Origin: Ophiobolus disseminans
Taxonomy: Eukaryota; Ascomycota; Dothideomycetes; Pleosporales; Phaeosphaeriaceae
NCBI GenBank assembly: GCA_010093685.1
Contig: MU006241.1
Coordinates: 372,001-436,000 of the forward strand
Reading direction: 5' to 3'
Length of the DNA stretch: 64,000 bases
Within the stretch, counting starts at the first letter, position 1, and each line of letters begins with the position of its first letter. This document shows positions 40,901 through 52,740 of this stretch, piece after piece. Under the pieces are notes generated by a model. The model had not been told where the DNA came from and ran no database searches. It saw only the letters and a program-made list of their open reading frames with translations. The position numbers and the translations under genes are program-made.

Positions 40901-42802
40901 AAGATCAAGGTCTCATCAAAGAGCACTGGAAACGACTGGTGGACAACGCTGCCGCCATAAATGTCGAATTCCGGTTCAAAGCGCCGTGGGAAGATCGCAA
41001 CCGCAACAAAAACGATACGTGGGTCCTTTTCTCGGCATTCCCTGAAAAGGACGAGAATGGACAGCTCAAGAGCGTGTTTGGTAGCATTACCAACATCAGC
41101 CCACAGAAGTGGGCCGAAGGCTTCCAAAAACGGAAGATGGAAGAAGCTGTGGAGCTGAAGCGGCAGCAGGAAAATTTCATCGACATAACAAGTCATGAGA
41201 TGCGAAATCCTCTGAGTGCGATTCTGCAATGTGCTGACGAAATATCGACAACTCTCAGTGCGTTTAGAGCTGCAGGCTCTAATACAATATCTGAAACCAT
41301 TGTCAACGACTCCATCGATGCGGCGCAGACTATTGCTCTGTGCGCTCAGCACCAGAAGAGGATTGTGGACGATGTGTTGACACTATCAAAACTTGACAGT
41401 GCCATGCTCATGGTACGTTTTCTTGATGTGCCGTCACCGTTCACAACTAATAGCAATTACAGGTGACCCCAGTAGATGCACAGCCATTGCAAGTCGTTCA
41501 ACGTGCTCTGAAAATGTTTGAAGGCGAGGTTCAAACTGCTGACATACAGATGGAATTCGTTCTCACCGAATCTTTCAAAAGGTTGAAGGTCGACTGGGTG
41601 AAGATTGATCCCTCACGAGTGCTTCAGGTGCGTCTCATGCAGCTTAGCTGAAGCCCTCGCTAACGAGACACAGGTTTTGATAAATCTGACAACGAACGCG
41701 ATCAAATTTACAACTACCGAAGAAACACGGACGATCAAGGTTGTCTTGTCAGCCTCTCGCGAGCCGCCATCAGCTCACAGCGCGCCATGCGTGAGCTACT
41801 TCCCGATGCGCGCCAAGCGGATGGACCAGACCCTGGGACCGGACTGGGGAGAAGGCGAAGAAATCTACCTGGAGTTCGCGGTTCAAGACACTGGTCGTGG
41901 ACTCAGCCCAGAAGAACTGAAAGTTCTCTTTCAGCGATTCCAACAAGCAAGCCCGAGGACACACGTACAATACGGCGGTTCCGGTCTTGGTTTGTTCATT
42001 TCACGAGAGTTGACCGAATTACAAGGCGGTGAGATCGGAGTGTCGTCTGAGTCCGGTAAAGGCAGCACCTTTGCCTTCTACGTGAAGTGCCGGAGAACCA
42101 AAGAACCGAGTGAGGCCGTCGAAGGCGCAACTGGCGTATCGCTTGCTCGGAAGCCATCCAACGCAAAGGAGAAAGAGAAGATTATCGAGCCACCTAAGAT
42201 CAAGGACTTTGCCACCGTGCCCAACAAGGGCAATATTGTTTTGAACGACAAGTCTCAGCGATCTGATCTCAAGGTTTTGATCGTGGAAGACAATCTAGGT
42301 GGGATAAACTTCTGGTCAAACCTTTCCTCGTTCTAACTAACACTACTCAGTCAATCAAAAGGTCCTCCAGCGCCAACTCCACAACAACGGCATTACCACT
42401 AAGGTCGCTAATCACGGCGGCGAAGCTCTCGAATACCTCAAAAACTCCTCGTACTGGAAAGGCGCACCCCATGACGCCATTGATCTCGGCGTCGTGCTCA
42501 TGGATAAGGAAATGCCCGTCATGGACGGCCTGCATTGTACAAGCAAAATAAGAGAGATGGAGCAGGCAGGCGACTTCATCTGTCACATTCCCATCATCGC
42601 AGTCACGGCGAACGCACGAAGCGAACAGATCGCCACGTTATTGGCAGCAGGCATGGACGACGTCGTCAGCAAGCCATTCCGCATCGGAGAACTAATCCCC
42701 AAGATCGAAGAGCTGGCCGCACGGTACCCAAGTACGCTCGACCTTAAGAATCCGTTGAGCGTGGTGGTGCCGAGTAAACAGGCTGAAGCGTCGGGCCGGT
42801 AG
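37907..42802 (+). CDS. Hybrid histidine kinase (PAS/GAF sensor, HisKA, HATPase, receiver)
   Basis: Membrane-free two-component sensor. Six exons: 37907-39618, 39671-39741, 39794-41412, 41463-41627, 41674-42298 and 42351-42802; 1,547 residues, or 1,508 if the Met at 38024 (MPQDVRS) is the start. The first about 300 residues are disordered. A PAS-like region (SVDWASTPLGPIEYW, MYWGDELVAIYNEAY), a GAF-like region (FWEQVLLALAENEHDT) and a second PAS (FTRMAEYSPAGLFIADH) follow. The phospho-acceptor H-box is DITSHEMRNPLSA, the N-box NLTTNAIKF, the G-boxes DTGRGLSPEE and GGSGLGLFIS, and the receiver has VLIVEDNLVNQKVL and MDKEMPVMDG with its phospho-Asp. All introns are 46-53 nt. It would pass phosphate to the single fungal HPt protein and on to the HOG or Skn7 branch (family knowledge). 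Confidence 0.92.
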
Positions 42803-43387
42803 CAACGGGCAAAACAACGACTGCAGCGCATGCGTCATGGGGACGATATGGTGGCCGACGAAACGCATATATATAGAGGTGCATAATGAATGGTGTGTGT
42901 ATGGAAGTGTAGGATGGGGTTCTTGCATTGCGCTTGGCGTCATGAGCATTGATGATATCACGAAAGCAGTGCATAGCCTCGCTGTCTGCAGTTCGGCTTT
43001 GGTTATACCCTCGGGTTATTTGTTGTGCGGTGCTTTAGATGTGTACAAAATACAGCGATTTACGTGAAGTGAGTTGTAGCTGTCGTGTGATAGTAAAAGT
43101 GGGGGTCTCGTGCTGTTTGAGTCGCTTGTGCAGCTGTGTACACTCTTTGCCGATTCACTACATAAATCTGCTGATGCAATAGGACCCGGTACCTTTGGTA
43201 GCTCGAACCAGTCTGCTTGCCTCTGGGTGAGAGAGAGTCGTTCTTGCCATCCCATGGACCCTTGCTTGGCGCCGCGCTAGCGAACGCACGCGTATTTCCT
43301 CGAGTAGAGCTCCTTCTCACCTTCGTCCTCTTATCTTCATTCTCGAGCAAACATTCCGCAAGCTCAGACTGCTCACACCTCGAAGAT
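42803..43387. other. Intergenic, 585 bp
   Basis: 3' region of the histidine kinase and upstream region of the first F-box-like pseudogene, both on the plus strand. Contains the short alternating tract CATATATATAG near 42866. Nothing else recognised. Confidence 0.4.
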
Positions 43388-45160
43388 ATGGCTTCGACAC
43401 GCGCCCGTTGTGGAGTCGCCGCACCTATCCGCAAAGGCACGTCAAAGTCAGCAGACAACAGTGAGCCGTCGTTTCTCACTACGCTGCCGCCCGAGATCCG
43501 CAATAACATCTACGAGTGCGTGTTTCTTCGCGATGAGCCGATTTTCATTGTGGACGCGCACGAGTATACGAAACCACCCGTCTGGGACGAGAAAAGGCCC
43601 TTGATCTTCTATGACGACGACGACGACGGTTACGACGGTTACAGATATGTCAATAAACCTATGAAAGCACATGACTGCCAATTTGCGGTTACACTTTTAC
43701 GCACCTGCCGGCAAATATACAGCGAATCCTCGGGGTTATTTTACGGGGCCAATGACTTTGTCGTTTCTGTATGTTCTCATCGACACAGTGGGGCTTTTCG
43801 TCAAGTTCGCATAGCCGTATGATGGCTCAAGAGCGTCGGATCACATTACTACTTCCTCAACAAGGTAGCTATTGACATTGGCCCTCAATGTCCAGATCTG
43901 TGTTATGACCACCACGAGGAGATCGACATCATGCAACTGGTCAAACTTCTCTGGACAAAACCGGCCGCGCAGCTTCGTTTAACATTTGCAGACTCTGGAC
44001 GGGCGCTAGACAAGAGGATTCATCTCCGCCTATCTCAACACTCGACTACGTACCTACCAACTCAACCCAACATGCTGAACAACATACTTGAATCACTGGT
44101 TGTCAAGGATGATCTCAAAATTCGAAGGTATAGCCGATTCGACTGTCTGGTACACGAAATAGCTCTCGATACCAACCTACGGTATGGACGGGTGGTCTTC
44201 AATTCCAGCAACACTTCGCATGGGTGCTGGACTGCGAACTTGGAGCAGCGTTTTACCACGAGTGCCACCGGAATGTCCTCAGCTTGGTGTCCTCCAGTCA
44301 CTGCATATTCACTACCAATCATTCGGGGGAATTCATTTGAGAGAATTTTACGTTACGCTTTAGCGTCTGAGGATCCAATTGTGTTCGATCTCGATGAGCA
44401 TAAAGATGTCGGTTTCGACAATCGTCTGTGCGCCGTCAACCGTACGTGGAGTCTTCACGCTATGGATGCGTTCCGTACTACTAACGTTATCATTCTGCGA
44501 ATGTTAACCTTGGAGAACAAAACAAGCTTTTCGGATTTTTGCGCACTATGCATGTGGCACCAGGACCGGATCAGCCGTTTCTGGCCTGATGATCATTCGC
44601 CGCCAGAACCACCGTCGATAGAGCTGTGCTTCAGCGCAAATCAAAAGGAAACTTGTTTACAGTCCCTCGAAATCAACATTGTGGAGCTCATCAAGCTGAC
44701 AAGACGCTGGGGTCCAACGAATATCGTAAAGTTCAAGCTCGAGACTGGGTCCGACGAGCGTGCAGTCCATTCTACAAGCTCACTCACCATGGGAGGGCTC
44801 CACCGTAACTGCTTTGTTGCGCTATCTGAATGTCTGGTCCACTATCCTGCTGCTCTCCTGGATGAGCATCTGCAGGTTTGGATAGATGGCGAGGGGCGGG
44901 TCCGTCGTGCTGTGATTCCTGCATCAGAATTTACCTACGAAAGAGATACTGCGAATGCACTCGACCTTTCTATGCCTTCTCAACTTCTCGATAAGGACTA
45001 CTCTGCGTTGATTACACCTTTGGTCGAAAAGATCATGGGCCACGGTGGCCCATATCCACAATGCAGATTCTCAGGAGATGTCAACTCCCTCATTGGCATT
45101 TGGATGAGGCTAAAGGAGAGCTCCGGGTGTTGGGATGCGATCGAAGGGAGTTTGTATTAA
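43388..45160 (+). pseudogene. F-box/2EXR-like gene interrupted by one in-frame TGA
   Basis: One reading frame runs from the ATG at 43388 (MASTRARCG) to the stop at 45160, broken only by TGA at 43820-43822; the whole is 589 residues plus the interruption. The N-terminal motif FLTTLPPEIRNNIYECVF is the F-box-like/2EXR signature, followed by LLRTCRQIYSESSGLFYG. Right after the TGA the frame continues with WLKSVGSHYYFLNKVAIDIG, a block that is also conserved in the neighbouring minus-strand relative at about 47,600. No intron with good GT/AG sites removes the TGA: candidates are too short or change frame. A C-to-T change of CGA would explain it. The long downstream half (409 residues) is otherwise intact, so the lesion is recent or an assembly error. 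Confidence 0.65.
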
Positions 45161-46255
45161 ATTAACGCATCAGCTCCCCACCATGCAGCGAATCAAATAC
45201 CGACCTTGAACGCCAAATATCGTTTTCGCCACGATAGAGGATCCGTGACCATTTCGCTGTCTGTCCTTCATCGGCACTGCTTTTGTAGCACTCATACGAA
45301 ACGGACATACATTCTTCGGCGATAATGGAATTATCGCATCCCATCTGGACACCTTGCATCTTCCAATTCCAAGCGCCGGAAACATACATATCCATTACTT
45401 TCTTTCTGAGCACGAACTGAGGAGCACTCGGCGAGCGGAGGATGCATTGCACAATGCCGTTGGTCCAAAATTACTGCGCGGGTTTCCGTCAAACATGTAC
45501 CCATAAAACACTGAGCGTGGTAGTGAACACGGATATACCACTTAGTCTTTGAAATCGTTATTTTCCTTCCTTGACTGCATGATAACGTCAAAATAAAGAG
45601 TTTATCTCCCTTCCCGTGAATCAGCATGGACACGATGGTGACCAGCGGAGCTACCAGTACCTTTCCCAGTCCCCCATCAAATATTCGCCTATACCCCTCT
45701 TTCCTAAACACTTGTTAAGGATTGGCCTCTTGTTCTCCAACTCTCTCTTTCCCACCAGCACCTCACGTATATTCATCACCGGCTGTCGCCGTAAGTCCGG
45801 ACTCGACGCGGCATTGCACCGCAGCCACGGTTAAGGTTCATCTAGTGTGCCATTATCTCGAGAAACCTGATCCTAGGAGGATATTCGTGCACAGTTTATC
45901 AATTATTCCGGCACGGAAGGTATGCGGGATGGTTGTGTATCATGCACGTACAGTCAAGGCGGTTTACAATAGATTTAGTGTTGCTTGATGAGGAACGAAG
46001 ACTGGAGCTTACGGGGAGGATGACTCGAGACGGAGTGTTGTAGGCGGCTGCTATGTTGGTTGAATTGGTTCATCGGAAGATACGCGTTGGGGGTACGTGA
46101 GAAAGAAAAAGGATGAGAGCCTTGATATATTTTTAACTCAGATGTGTTGCATACTGTGATCCCTAAAGGTCATGACACACTTCCACCGTCACGCACAATT
46201 TCTAGCCCGCGAATCCTCTTTCAGGCTGTTATGAGTAAAATACCATCCAGCTGCA
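45161..46255. other. Intergenic, 1.1 kb, with overlapping minus-strand ORFs
   Basis: Lies between the two F-box-like pseudogenes. Minus-strand ORFs at 45331-45711 and 45162-45452 overlap in different frames. The second has some protein-like composition (WNWKMQGVQMGCDNS, MSVSYECYKSS), but I recognise no family and no splice pair joins them. They may be a decayed gene. Confidence 0.3.
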
Positions 46256-48173
46256 TCACGCGCATTGAGCTCTCAGCCACTCGCGCATCCCATACAACGA
46301 GCCGTCCTCCAGATACGGAACGAACGTCGCCTTTCCGTTATGGTTCTCCCGGAGGTACTCATTGACTTTCCCAGCAACATTCAACCTTCCCTCGGTGGCA
46401 GGATTTGCGCTGACTCCACCCCGGGCGTTCGTCTTAACTTTATTGACCTCCAGCACTTTACATCTGCCGTCCATCCATATCTCCGGACACGCTTCTTTGA
46501 AGCCAGCTCTAGCTCGGGGCCAGACATGTAGCGCGGCTCGCCGAATGCGGTGGAGCGTGAATGATTTCTCCGACAAATGTGGTTGATTGGTGATAGGGTT
46601 GGTACCGCGAAGGCGGATGATGATGTTGACGTTTTTACTAAGCATGAATGTTGCTTGAATCATCTGGGTGGCGTTGAAGCGGAGCTTTCGATGATACAGG
46701 GGCTGTTTCGAGTTGAGAGCGAATGAGAGCTGAAATTCGGATGTCCCGCCATAGATTATGCTACAGAGCCCGATGTGGAAGGGAGTAAACATCTGAAACT
46801 GGGCTTTGAGGAAGTGTTCGAGTTTTTGGTAGCCGTGGATGTGTTCTTGGTCGTCTGTGTGCGTGACTTCGAAATCGAAGGTGTTGGAGTAAAATCGGTG
46901 GTTAAATTCCATCCTCCAGAGGTTGGAAACATGACATTGGCGGAGTCATGCTACGATGGCCCTTACCGGTGTCAATATTCATGATGTGGTAGTTTGGATG
47001 TGCAAATGCCATCTCCATGATCCGCCCTGTGAGGGTGATACTGAGACTAGCGAATGTTGGCGGCTCTTACTTAAGTAGGCGCAAGTCCTTCCCTGCATCG
47101 GCTTCAAAGGCTTTGACCATATCCGTGGAGTAGATAGATAACTGTGTTGGGTTTTCTAGGTCATGGCCTCCGCCTATATACCATGATCCACAGCCACCAG
47201 TTGTCCAGAAGCCTATGAAACCACCGGATCTGTCCCTGCGAAGACCCAAACTGCCGAGTGCTCTCCCATACTTGTTGACATCTAGTTCGTCTCGAAGAAG
47301 TGAACTCAAGAGATCGTTCAATGCGTTAAGATTGCAGCCGTTGTCTATTGGGGGACTCGCAGGTGAAGAAGTAGGCGGATTGGAATACCAGTTCAAAACG
47401 TTCCAGTCCTGGCAAGTCTCTGGAATCTCTGAAGATTTCACGAAGATGATTCTAAGATTGGTCAGAGCTCTATCCACAAGGGATCGACCTCGCACCATCC
47501 GGAACAACGACCCGATCTCGATGAGGTCGTCAGGACATGGCCGTGTCCACGGTCCTTGCCACTCATGTCGGTCATCTCAGCAGTGAGGCGGACAGATCCC
47601 GCCGATATCAATATCTAGCCTGCGTAGCATCCGTCTATTGCCCTTGAGATTAGTGAGCCAAGGGAACGCAGCACTCATGATGTATCTACCGTTGATACCA
47701 TGTCCTTCGAGACCGACCTGGAGTGTGCCCTTCATGTTTGCATATGCGTTTCCGGCAAATCTTGAAAACATTGTTTTTGTAGAAAGTAGACGCGGCTTCT
47801 TCATGTATTTGACGGCAGACACGGAAGAGTGCGAGAGCTGGCTGGTAGGCTCCTTGCAAGTTGGTATCCGCTAAGTCCAAGTTTGGCCAGGTGGCACGAC
47901 TATCTTGAGGAACAAGAGACACACCTGCTGTACAGGGTTAGCTAAATTGAATCAGTGATTAGGTCGATACTTACTGCAGAACTCCAAGTAACCGTTGCGA
48001 TCGTGCGTGTAATGATGTAGAAGACCCTTGTTCCCTCCCTTCTTCCCTACGGCGCCTTTCTCGACGACGTGAACAACACATAGAGGGTCACCGTGTTCGA
48101 AAAGAATCCCATATATGCGATTTCGAATCTCCGGTAGAAGTGACAGAAACGGGAAGGTTTGAAGCGTGATCAT
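46256..48173 (-). pseudogene. Second F-box/2EXR-like gene with frameshift and in-frame TGA
   Basis: Starts at 48173 with FPFLSLLPEIRNRIYGILFE. Exon 1 ends at 47975 (GTAAGT donor); exon 2 begins at 47927 or 47924 (tandem CAGCAG acceptor). The frame runs through LFRVCRQIHEEAASTFYKNN, then needs a one-base shift at a four-A run (plus strand 47765-47768) to continue as SRFAGNAYANMKG ... FPWLTNLKGNRRMLRRLDIDIGGICPPHC. A TGA at 47577-47579 follows, and the same frame resumes (DDRHEWQGPWTR) to 47067. The segment 46912-46256 (LHRIRRAALHVWPRARAG, MREWLRAQCA) is probably the last exon, but its junction is unresolved. The WLxxxGxNxxxLxxxxIDIGxxCPxxC block matches the plus-strand pseudogene, showing that they are relatives. 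Confidence 0.65.
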
Positions 48174-48688
48174 CTTTAGGCCTGTATAGTTGATGGTGTA
48201 CCGATGTTGATGGTTGGAGGCAGAGACTGTATAGAGTGAGAGAGGGAAGGGTCTAACACAGGGCGCAGCTCGACCTTTGTGTCACGTGGGTGCAACAAAC
48301 GGGGGCGTTGGCCGATGCAAACAGAGTTAAGGGGCGGCAGCGTAGCGTGTAGATTTGAGAAATAAGAAGATACCACTGACAAACGACGCTAACCCCACTT
48401 CTCCATCCCGCCACCCCACCCTTTCACACACCTCTTTCAAGTGAACAGCGATCTCAAACGATAGCCCATCCTCTCCACAAGAAGGAGTTTTGAGATGAGC
48501 ATGTTGAGACAGCTATACTAAACAGGAATATTCGACGTGTGGCGCACGGCGTGGGAGTTTCAGGTGCGAGAAATCTGCAAACATCACGGGTTGTTACCGG
48601 TAGATTAAAATTGCAATGGTTTTCTACTTAGATCATGATTGTTAGCTGCCGAAGACTCGTACGAGTGTTGGAGGTACGCCTATTCTTT
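48174..48688. other. Intergenic, 515 bp
   Basis: Upstream of the second F-box-like pseudogene (minus) and downstream of the third minus-strand gene. No element recognised. Confidence 0.4.
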
Positions 48689-49630
48689 CTACCACTCTAC
48701 GTCGGGATCGAACGAGAATCCCGAATTTGCTGCCGTCACATCCAATACCTCGCCGTCCTTGATCTCATCTGCGAAGAGGAACTCCAGGTCCTCCATAACT
48801 TCTTGCTTCTCATCTTCGTTTCGCACTCCAATGAAGTGGGTATGCTTTGGTCTCGTTCCTCTATGGGACGGTCCCCGAATCACCGTTGCGAGTATACGGT
48901 AGCTTTCGGGCAGACGACAGCAGGTGAACGGGCAGTAATAGTTCGAGATTTCCAGTTCCAGTTTCAGATATTCGATGTTCGACTTCAAATAATTACGTAG
49001 CGCACATGCCTGCGAGTGCATGCGGTCTGCATTGATTTCCCAAGCATAGTCATGCGCATAATTTCGTCGAGCGGCTTCGTTCATAGAGTCGTAACCTGAG
49101 ATGGTGCCTCGCTCTTTTGCCTTGGCCCAGTGGGCGCCATATGGAGTGAGAGGGCTGGTCTGCCGCGGGTTGAACGAGATACTGACCTTCTTGAGGTACC
49201 GAAAAGCGTTTCGCGAGAAGAACCACATATCTGGGAAAGGTACGTTCTTTTTTGACACTAAGCTTAAATTGAATTCCGGTGGCCGCGAACAGGGGTCGAA
49301 AATTGAGGAAATCGGGGAGGACAAAGAGGTTCTTGGATAGATACAGTTCTCCCTCTCTGAATGAATTCGCTTGCACACTCCGAGGATCTGCAACGACGGC
49401 GCGCGGTAGGATTTCCAGTCTTTGAAACGCCGCTCGGAACGTTCAGTATAGGTATCCGGAGTGTAGAAGACTTTGCCGACCACCACCAAGTAATCATATA
49501 CGCAGAGTCTTAACTCTACGGGGAGATCGAGGAAACGGAATGGTTGTGTGGCTGAAACCACTTCATCGGATGCGATTGTCGTTGCAGCTTGCGGGGTTAT
49601 GCTCGGTAGTGCTGCGATGGCTAGTTCCAT
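48689..49630 (-). CDS. F-box/2EXR-like protein, probably with a compensated frameshift
   Basis: Single-exon ORF; the start MELAIAALPS at 49630 is preferred to the first in-frame Met at 49723. The product has 313 residues. FRFLDLPVELRLCVYDYL is the F-box-like N-terminal motif, ILGVCKRIHSE follows it, and FFSRNAFRYLKKVSISFNPRQ is a typical core of this fungal family. Between them, residues encoded at about 49,370-49,260 look foreign in the open frame. The neighbouring frame reads EGELYLSKNLFVLPDFLNF, which fits the family better. A 2-bp AG expansion (AGAGAG near 49,372) and a later compensating change would produce this while leaving the ORF open. Function unknown; F-box-like proteins are usually SCF substrate adaptors. 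No Skp1-binding proof is available from sequence. Confidence 0.6.
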   Translation of the reverse strand: MELAIAALPSITPQAATTIASDEVVSATQPFRFLDLPVELRLCVYDYLVVVGKVFYTPDTYTERSERRFKDWKSYRAPSLQILGVCKRIHSERENCIYPRTSLSSPISSIFDPCSRPPEFNLSLVSKKNVPFPDMWFFSRNAFRYLKKVSISFNPRQTSPLTPYGAHWAKAKERGTISGYDSMNEAARRNYAHDYAWEINADRMHSQACALRNYLKSNIEYLKLELEISNYYCPFTCCRLPESYRILATVIRGPSHRGTRPKHTHFIGVRNEDEKQEVMEDLEFLFADEIKDGEVLDVTAANSGFSFDPDVEW

Positions 49631-49945
49631 CGTCGGAATAGATACTCGATTTGAAATTGCTGTATGGGTCTTGTAAGTACGCGAGCAACAGTACTTTATT
49701 GACGTTGAGGTTGGTGCAAGCAATTGAGTCTAAGGAGGAAACTTGAGGAAAGGGGGAAATGGAGAGTGGTAATTTAGAAGGGCAGTCGCGGCTGGGACAG
49801 TTCAAGAGAAGGAAATGATGAGCCGTATCAACACGTGATGTCATATTCGTCTCACAATGGTCAATTCATTGTGAATGGAACAAACGGGAGATCTCAGCCA
49901 GCGCGTGAAGTAACATTTGTTCACCACTTTATAGGTGAACGGTCA
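49631..49945. other. Intergenic, 315 bp
   Basis: Promoter of the third F-box-like gene and 3' end of the flavin oxidase gene. Nothing distinct. Confidence 0.4.
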
Positions 49946-51802
49946 CTACACCGTGGTCCCATACGGTGCTCCATCGAACTTGAAGTATCCAGGCTGAAGC
50001 TCAAGGAACACGCCTTGTGGATCGTACTTCTTTGACACCGCCTTTAGCTTTGCCACATTAGCAGCCCCGTAACCCGACATGACCGGCTGGTATGGACTGC
50101 TATATGGCATATACATGTAGTCATTGTACGCACCAAGTTCCTTGGCCATCGCAATGGAGGTGTTGATATAATCTTGCGCAGCCTTCAGAATCGCCTTGTC
50201 ATCCTTGGCATCTGTCCAAGGCATGTAAAACAGGACATGGAAAAAGGGGCCATTGTCAGGATCCAAACCGAGTGCATTACCACCCTTCTTTTGCATCGCT
50301 TCCAAAGCTGGTTTGGAGAAGGCTTGGAATGCGATACTTGGAGAGATTGCCGGGATGGTAGGCGCGATATCGAAGAAGTGGTCGCTCATACGCTTTGTCG
50401 GATGTAGGAGACAGGGCAAAAGTGAGAAGAAGGTTGTTGTATTGAGAGAGCTACATAGAGCGATTATATACACAATATGATGAGTAAGCCAGTGACTAAG
50501 AGTCACGTGGAGATGCAGTCCACAGTGTGCCATGTGAACTAAGGTGCCAGGCTGACACGCTTCATGAGTTCGACATTGAGTTTGAATGATTGTGACCACA
50601 TTGTTGTGCGGAAACCAGCAGGCATGCTCTGGCTCAGACTGGGCGTGGTATTAGCCAGCGTCGTATTCACCGTGCTTTCCTGTATCGGTGGAACAGCGAG
50701 GTATTCCTTAAGAATTTCGGGTGGGTTCGCAGTATCAACTGGCGTGAAGTATTCGTACTCCGCAGATGCGAACTTATATCCGCTGTAGTATATGATGGAA
50801 ATGAAGTGGGCTAGTTTTGTGTCCTTCTCTGCGCCATTGACTGCATTCGTAAAGGCATCAAGCAGAGGAGGGATTTGGCTGGAGTCGTATCGGCGAAGGC
50901 TACTGAACATGAGGCCTTGGGGAAAAGTCTCGTACCTGAAAGTGGTAACGATGCCGAAATTGTTACCGCCCCCTCTCAAAGCCCAGTAGAGATCAGGGAA
51001 TGTGGAATGGCTGATAGTCAAAATGATATCAACGGCCGTAACAAGTTCATACGATGCGATGTTGTCGCAGGCCAGTCCATAGTGGTTGGTATGGTGACTG
51101 ATGCCTCCTCCTAGTGTTAGACCACCTACGCCAACGGATGCAGCCTAATTCGAATCAGAATTCGAGCCTTCACCTTGAACACGACTGGGATGCACTTACA
51201 CGTCCACCTACGACAGCGAGATTGTGAGGAGTGAGGAAGCTATACACATCCAGCCAGCGGTTACCTGGACCCACAGCAAGAGTCTTCTGATCAGCAGAAA
51301 GCTCAAGCTGCTTCAAATTGACCAGGTCCACCGTAATTCCCCCTTCGATACTCGAAGCACCTGAAAAAGCAGTGTGTCCACCACTCTTGACCGCAAAGGG
51401 GCACTGCGTAAGTCGCGCAAGCAACACCAGAGTCGAAACCTCGAGAACACCAGTAGGTATATATGTGCAATACGGCTCAACTTGGCTTTGCTGAGTCGAC
51501 CAATATGTTGCCGGTGGGGTAGCGCTGACTTTGGAGCCACCAAAGATGAGTTTGAGAGAGCTACACTACCAAGTTTAGCAAGTGGTCATCGGAACGAGGC
51601 CAGTAAAACCTACAGCAATAGAGCAGCCACTGGTGGATGATCGTACAGCCAAGCTTGCTAGCTCAGGAATGGCCGAAACATTTATTCCATTCTCGATGAG
51701 AGCTTCGGTGACATTGAAGTCGGGAGATTCAAAAGTATCTTGAGCGGACACTCCAGCAGCCAAGGCAAGAGCCCAAAGCGAGATCTTCTCGTGAACCCTC
51801 AT
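49946..51802 (-). CDS. Secreted FAD-linked oxidoreductase (berberine-bridge-enzyme type)
   Basis: Four exons: 51802-51614, 51565-51200, 51144-50557 and 50392-49946; 529 residues. A signal peptide (MRVHEKISLWALALAAGVSAQ) is followed by the FAD-binding PCMH domain. The flavin-linking His is in SGGHTAF (about 127), and the second covalent residue is Cys in GLACDNI (about 211), suggesting bicovalent FAD. WALRGGGNNFGIV and the C-terminal BBE motif (YMYMPYSSPYQPVMSGYG, LKAVSKKYDPQGVFLELQPGYF) complete the family. Such enzymes oxidise sugars or alcohols, or close rings in secondary metabolism; no biosynthetic cluster is seen here, so the substrate is open. The third intron is unusually long (164 nt), has a GTCAGC donor and is flanked by AAGCGT on both sides. 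Confidence 0.87.
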
Positions 51803-52740
51803 ACTAACTTAAAACGAGACAAGTGTCGAAGCTCTGGGTCCGGGCTGGAGTTGGCAATTCAATTGTGAAGAAGTGGGGATCAGCTACCTATAGAAGACAA
51901 TCTTTATATTACGGGCGAAACTAGCGCTAATCGCGATTAATGCAAAGGTAGTGACTGGAAAGTCATCGCTTACAGATCGCGTTTTTCAAGGCAGTTCCTA
52001 GGCCTTTTCCAGGTCATTGTATGCAACACTCGTATATTTTACCCAATGGTTGGGTGCGAGCACATTCTTCCACGTAGAGCCAGGGTGGATGCGAACCGAC
52101 ATGGCAAGATGCTATATGAGGTATAGCGCATGAAGCATAAGATATGAGGTGCAGACCTGCATTTGTGTGCTGTCCCTGTTCAGATGCTAAGGCTTGGCTA
52201 CTTATCGCGGGGCGGAACATGTAGCATCCTGCTTTCTATGTCATTGAAAGAGTATCGTCCCTATCACTATATTCAAATGTCTTAGTACTCGCAGTCGGAG
52301 AGAAAAGTGGGTGGAGGGGACGATGGTGGGACGAAATTCGTGTGGCTGCGGCAAGGTAGTGAAGCTCGCGCTTCGCATTTTCGAGATGAGCGCAAAAGCC
52401 TCCGATACAACAGCGACGTCGCTACTTCGCCTCCATATGTTACCTGTGCGAAACGCGTGATGTTCACTGTTGGTGGCAAATTACCTTTCTGGCGACATCA
52501 ATTTTTCCTGTCCGCCTTCGGACATTGGAATTCACTAAATCTTTCCCACCCGTGGAAACTTGGAACTATGCAAAGGGATTACCCAAATAAGGCTGAATTG
52601 TGCCTCCCACAGGAACCCAAGCCCAGTGGCGTGTGATATGGCGTTTAATGTCGCTGCATCCCACAGGTGCTTGTACCGCCATGGCAGTCAGATAGGCCAA
52701 AATCCCGAGTAACTTACTAGCATTACAGGTCACTCTGAAA
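51803..52740. other. Intergenic, 938 bp
   Basis: Upstream of the flavin oxidase (minus) and of the membrane-protein fragment (plus). It does not contain the missing N-terminal helices of that protein in any frame I could read. Plus-strand ORF 52307-52636 lacks family features. Confidence 0.45.

Noticed and set aside
45162..45711. Two overlapping minus-strand ORFs between the F-box-like pseudogenes
   Set aside because: No splice pair joins them and no family is recognised, so they were recorded only as a possible relic and not as a gene.
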